Source: Pseudomonadota bacterium (GTDB taxonomy: Bacteria; Pseudomonadota; Alphaproteobacteria; Sphingomonadales; Govanellaceae). From it: a DNA stretch of 64,000 nucleotides. The notes under the pieces are model-generated. The model did not search any database and was not told the DNA's origin. It saw nothing but the letters and a program-made list of their open reading frames with translations. Of this stretch, positions 61,233 through 64,000 are shown piece after piece. The number at the start of each line of letters is the position of its first letter. Position 1 is the first letter of the stretch. The DNA is taken from the NCBI GenBank assembly GCA_003577275.1, contig QEVO01000002.1:590662-654661 (forward strand). Reading direction: 5' to 3'. The position numbers were made by a program, and so were the translations under genes.

Positions 61233-62615
61233 CTATTCGTCCTCGATGGTCCAGCCGTAGATCTGATCGCTGACCTGGTCATAGTTCTTTGCCGGATCGT
61301 AGACCTCCACCGGCAGGCCAAGGCCACCGGCGGACAGGCGGCCGATGGCGCCCAGAAGACCATAGGCGGCCACCACTTCATCCCGTTTGGCGCTGACCAG
61401 CGAGACCTGGGAATCGAGGTATTCCTGCTCGGCATCGAGCACATCAAGGGTGGTGCGGGCCCCTACTTCGGCCTCCTGGCGCACACCTTCCAGGGCGATT
61501 TTATTGGCCCGTACCTGTTCTTCGGTGGCGGCGATGCGCGATCGCGCCTCGCGCAAGGCCTCCCAGGCATTGCGCGTCGCCTCACCGACCCGACGCTCGG
61601 CGTCGATCTCCTCCAGCCGGCGTTGGCTCCGCACCTGACGGGCTTGCCGCGCCACCGAAGAGGCGACCCCGGCCTGATAGATCGGAAAAGTCAGCTCCGC
61701 CATCACCTGCTTTTGCGTCAAATCGGAAATAAAGGGCGACGTATCCCAGCCGCGCTGGTATTGGGCGCGTACATTCACTTCCGGCAGGAAGTCGCCAGTG
61801 GCGACACTGACCTCATGGTCCGCCGCCTTGGCCGCATGCTGGGCTGCCAATAGTTGCGGATTTTCGGCCAACGCCGCCTCCAGCGCCGCTGCTTCGCTTT
61901 CCGGCAGCGGCGGCAAAGGGCCGGGATCGGCCAGCGTGCCCGGCGCGGCGCCGACGATGCGCTGGTAGGCGGAACGGCTCGCTGTCAGCGCCGCTTCGGC
62001 GAGTATGCGGTCGGCGTTGGCCCGCGACAGCCGCGCTTCGGACTGGGCGACGTCGGTGCGGGTGATCTCGCCAACCCGGAAGCGATCCTGGGTGGCCTCC
62101 AACTGGCGGGTCAGCACCTGGACGTTGTTGCGCCTAAGCTCCACCACCGATTCGTCGCGCTTGACGTTCATATAGGCGGTCACGGCGTCGAGGAGCACCT
62201 GCTGCTCGGTCTGGCGCAGGCTCTCACGCCCGGCATAGACCTGCTCCTTGGCGCGACGCACGGAATTATAGGTCTTAAAGCCGCGAAACACCGGCTGCAC
62301 CAGGGCGACGCTGGCGCTCTTCGAGGTCAGGGTGGTGTCCTGGGTGCCCGGAATACCGCCAAACGAGGTCGTCTGCTCGGTGTTGGTGCGGGCGATCGAA
62401 CCCGTCGCCTCGACGGAAGGCCGATAGCCGCCCTTGGCCTGGGACACCCCTTCATCGGTGGCCCGCACGCCGGCCCGCGCCGCTTCCAAGGTCGGGTTAT
62501 TGGCGTAGGCCGCCGCCAGCGCCTCGCTCAACGTCTCCGCCTCGGCCGGGGTAAGGTGAAGCACAAGCGCCAGGGCTGTCATCATGCCGACAGTCATGGC
62601 TTTGCGGGTGGGCAT
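61233..62615 (-). CDS. tolC: TolC-family outer-membrane channel protein
   Basis: A 460-residue channel subunit. A signal peptide (cleaved near PAEA-ETLS) leads to two TolC repeats with paired long helices (NPTLEAARAGVRATDEGVSQAKGG and LLAAQHAAKAADHEVSVATG) and beta strands (QPVFRGFKTYNSVRRAKEQV). EVGARTTLDVLDAEQEYLDSQ is typical. It is a component of type I secretion and efflux systems. It lies 84 bases after the Pcm-like gene. Confidence 0.94.
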   Translation of the reverse strand: MPTRKAMTVGMMTALALVLHLTPAEAETLSEALAAAYANNPTLEAARAGVRATDEGVSQAKGGYRPSVEATGSIARTNTEQTTSFGGIPGTQDTTLTSKSASVALVQPVFRGFKTYNSVRRAKEQVYAGRESLRQTEQQVLLDAVTAYMNVKRDESVVELRRNNVQVLTRQLEATQDRFRVGEITRTDVAQSEARLSRANADRILAEAALTASRSAYQRIVGAAPGTLADPGPLPPLPESEAAALEAALAENPQLLAAQHAAKAADHEVSVATGDFLPEVNVRAQYQRGWDTSPFISDLTQKQVMAELTFPIYQAGVASSVARQARQVRSQRRLEEIDAERRVGEATRNAWEALREARSRIAATEEQVRANKIALEGVRQEAEVGARTTLDVLDAEQEYLDSQVSLVSAKRDEVVAAYGLLGAIGRLSAGGLGLPVEVYDPAKNYDQVSDQIYGWTIEDE

Positions 62616-62699
62616 GGCGATTTCTCCTCGTCTGACACATCACAGGTTGTGGGCAGGTTCTGGTACGCCCGATTTGGCCGCGGCCCTGCGCAAATAGTC

Positions 62700-63353
62700 C
62701 TAGAACACAAACTTCTTCGGCAGCGCAAAGCCTGGCAGCGGCGGAACGGCAGCGTCAAACAGCTCCCGCCGGCCGACGACGCCGTGGCTCTTTAAATAAA
62801 GCATCGCCTTGCCGACGCCGTTTGCCAGCACCACCGCCGCCAAGCGACCGCCTTCCTTCAGCTGCTGCAGGAGGGCCGCCGGCGCCTCCTCCACCGCGCC
62901 GTTGATGAAGATGGCGTCATATGGCCCCTGGGAAGGGCAGCCTTGGGTGAGCGGCGCGCATACCACCACGGCATTGTCGCATCCTTGACCGGCGAGAAGC
63001 TTTTCCGCCTGCGCCGCCAAGGCGGCATCCTCTTCCACGGCCACCACCGCCCCGGCCAGCTTCGACAATACGGCGGCCGAATAACCGCTGCCGCCGCCGA
63101 TATCGAGCACGAGATCGTCAGACCCCACCTCCAGGGCCTGGATCAGGCGGCTGAGCACGCGCGGCTCCATGAGATGGCGGCCGGGGGCGATTTTGATATC
63201 CTCATCGACATAGGCCACGGTTTTGAGGCTTTCAGGCACGAACGCCTCCCGGGGGATGGCGCGCAAAGCCGCCAACAGGCGAGGGTCGGTGGTGCGATTG
63301 GGCTTGACCTGCCCTTCGATCATCAAGTCGCGGGCGACGGCAAAATCAGACAT
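62700..63353 (-). CDS. Protein-L-isoaspartate O-methyltransferase-like protein, second copy
   Basis: A 217-residue SAM-binding protein. LVLDIGGGSGYSAAVLSKL is the SAM motif, MIEGQVKPNRTTDPRLLAALRAIPREAFVP the N-terminus, and PDAIFINGAV-type DAIFINGAVEEAPAALLQQL follows. It is distinct from the true Pcm at 37 kb and is conserved next to tolC. The substrate may differ from isoaspartate. Confidence 0.88.
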   Translation of the reverse strand: MSDFAVARDLMIEGQVKPNRTTDPRLLAALRAIPREAFVPESLKTVAYVDEDIKIAPGRHLMEPRVLSRLIQALEVGSDDLVLDIGGGSGYSAAVLSKLAGAVVAVEEDAALAAQAEKLLAGQGCDNAVVVCAPLTQGCPSQGPYDAIFINGAVEEAPAALLQQLKEGGRLAAVVLANGVGKAMLYLKSHGVVGRRELFDAAVPPLPGFALPKKFVF

Positions 63354-63504
63354 CGGCTTCTATATCCATCAAGGGTTAAGGTGGCCGGGGCTTTCGTGGC
63401 GTTTATACCGGCGCGGCCGGCACTTGACAACGTCGGATACGGCGGGGCGGCGGGCAATCCTCCATTGCGTGGCGGGGTGGCCGATGTTATATCCAGCCCC
63501 CAAC

Positions 63505-63578
63505 GGCGCCGTGGCGGAGTGGCTACGCAGCGGACTGCAAATCCGCGTACCCCGGTTCGATTCCGGGCGGCGCCTCCA
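63505..63578 (+). tRNA. tRNA-Cys (GCA)
   Basis: Acceptor GGCGCCG pairs with CGGCGCC; the anticodon loop CTGCAAA gives GCA, and the T arm CCCGGTTCGATTCCGGG is intact. CCA is encoded (63576-63578). Confidence 0.95.
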
Positions 63579-63676
63579 GGCTCGCCATGACAGCCCTTGG
63601 CAGGGTAAAATTGTGTGCTATAACGAGCCCGCCGAATTTATGGGAGTGGTCCGCCAAGCAAGGCCCCTCCCACCGT

Positions 63677-63752
63677 TCCCCGGTAGCTCAGTTGGTAGAG
63701 CAATCGGCTGTTAACCGATCGGTCGCTGGTTCGAGTCCGGCCCGGGGAGCCA
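63677..63752 (+). tRNA. tRNA-Asn (GUU)
   Basis: Acceptor TCCCCGG pairs with CCGGGGA; D arm AGCTCAGTTGGTAGAGC, anticodon loop CTGTTAA giving GUU, T arm GCTGGTTCGAGTCCGGC. CCA is encoded. Its 3' end may serve as an integration site. Confidence 0.95.
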
Positions 63753-63760
63753 GTAAAAAC

Positions 63761-63795
63761 AAGGGCTTAGGGGTAACGCTCCTAAGCCCTTTTTA
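63761..63795 (+). terminator. Rho-independent terminator after tRNA-Asn
   Basis: AAGGGCTTAGG, loop GGTAACGCT, CCTAAGCCCTTTTT: an 11-base stem and a T run. Confidence 0.9.
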
Positions 63796-63799
63796 CGTC

Positions 63800-63821
63800 G
63801 GGGTACCACCGGGGTACCACC
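63800..63821. repeat. Tandem 11-base direct repeat downstream of tRNA-Asn
   Basis: GGGGTACCACC occurs twice in a row. It lies just past the terminator of tRNA-Asn and before the XRE-type gene. Confidence 0.8.
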
Positions 63822-63840
63822 AAGACAACGCAACAATCCC

Positions 63841-64000
63841 TCACTTCCTCAGCCTCACCCCCGCCCCGCCGCCGTTCTCCGCAATGAATATGACGCCCGC
63901 CGCTTCAAGGGCGGTCTTGATGGCTGCCATGTTGTTGGGGTGGGGTTGCCTTCGCCCTTTCTCGAAATCCCGTACCGTGCTTAATCCAAGGTTGGCAGCA
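63841..64000 (-). CDS. XRE-type helix-turn-helix regulator (3' part only)
   Basis: The last 52 residues or so are in the window and the gene runs off the right edge. LGLSTVRDFEKGRRQPHPNN is the recognition helix region of a Cro/C1-type HTH, followed by MAAIKTALEAAGVIFIAENG and GVRLRK, a common alphaproteobacterial form. It may belong to an element inserted beside tRNA-Asn. Confidence 0.8.
   Translation of the reverse strand, partial: AANLGLSTVRDFEKGRRQPHPNNMAAIKTALEAAGVIFIAENGGGAGVRLRK

Noticed and set aside
1..64000. CRISPR array, prophage or complete insertion sequence
   Set aside because: No regularly spaced direct repeats, no phage structural genes and no transposase frame were found.

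Overview
The window is about 62-65% G+C chromosome of a Gram-negative bacterium, most likely an alphaproteobacterium. The sequence supports this through the syntenic block secF-secD-yajC / pcm-surE-serS-tatC-tatB-tatA-scpB-scpA-(M50 protease)-nagZ-SPOR-argS-dgt / erpA, a PopZ (DUF2497) gene beside valS, a TolC gene next to a Pcm-like methyltransferase, TonB-dependent receptors, and an NDUFAF6-like squalene/phytoene-synthase-family gene. PEP-CTERM proteins and GT2/NTase genes suggest an exopolysaccharide-producing, environmental lifestyle. The species cannot be named from the sequence alone.

Layout. 1-1000: 5' end of a BtuB-like vitamin B12 receptor under a clear cobalamin riboswitch. 1000-7650: a Crp/Fnr regulator, a soluble double-PAS chemotaxis transducer, an MBL hydrolase overlapping an RluA pseudouridine synthase, and a QseBC-like two-component pair. 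7780-12740: a CDP-alcohol phosphotransferase / HAD phosphatase / nucleotidyltransferase operon that resembles a split inositol-phosphate cytidylyltransferase-DIPP synthase system, divergent from an atypical SDR and a glycosyltransferase, with MITE-like palindromes between. 12990-16000: a PAS histidine kinase with a degenerate catalytic domain, then two tiny PEP-CTERM proteins behind a sigma-54 promoter and a sterol-desaturase-family hydroxylase. 16150-18000: DEAD-box helicase and cold-shock protein. 18000-32770: NnrS, MFS, a GMC dehydrogenase with a Tat-like small partner, NAT, a TonB receptor, archease-RtcB RNA repair, aquaporin, TrmFO and a PuuD-like membrane protein. 32950-48600: the housekeeping block. 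48650-52900: an accessory stretch with a PAS_5 protein, MazEF, an A+T-rich orphan gene carrying a PD-(D/E)XK-like motif, a fragment of an erpA-like 3' end, and large inverted repeats. 52970-63350: xthA, a PEP-CTERM protein with its own sigma-54 promoter, VOC, a queuosine-precursor transporter, a VapBC-type module, valS, popZ, tolC and a Pcm paralogue. 63500-64000: tRNA-Cys, tRNA-Asn, and the 3' part of an XRE-type regulator that may mark the edge of an island.

How parts work together. SecDF-YajC and TatABC serve export. ScpAB, PopZ, NagZ and SPOR serve chromosome, pole and cell-wall cycles. SerS, ArgS, ValS, TrmFO, RluA, RtcB/archease and the queuosine transporter serve tRNA charging, modification and repair. 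The most unusual signal is the PEP-CTERM set. Two adjacent open reading frames encode only a signal peptide plus a sorting signal, with about seven residues between, and both PEP-CTERM loci (14.7 kb and 54.5 kb) carry a matching -24/-12 sigma-54 promoter. No CRISPR array, prophage block or intact transposase gene was seen. Several families of intergenic inverted repeats recur.
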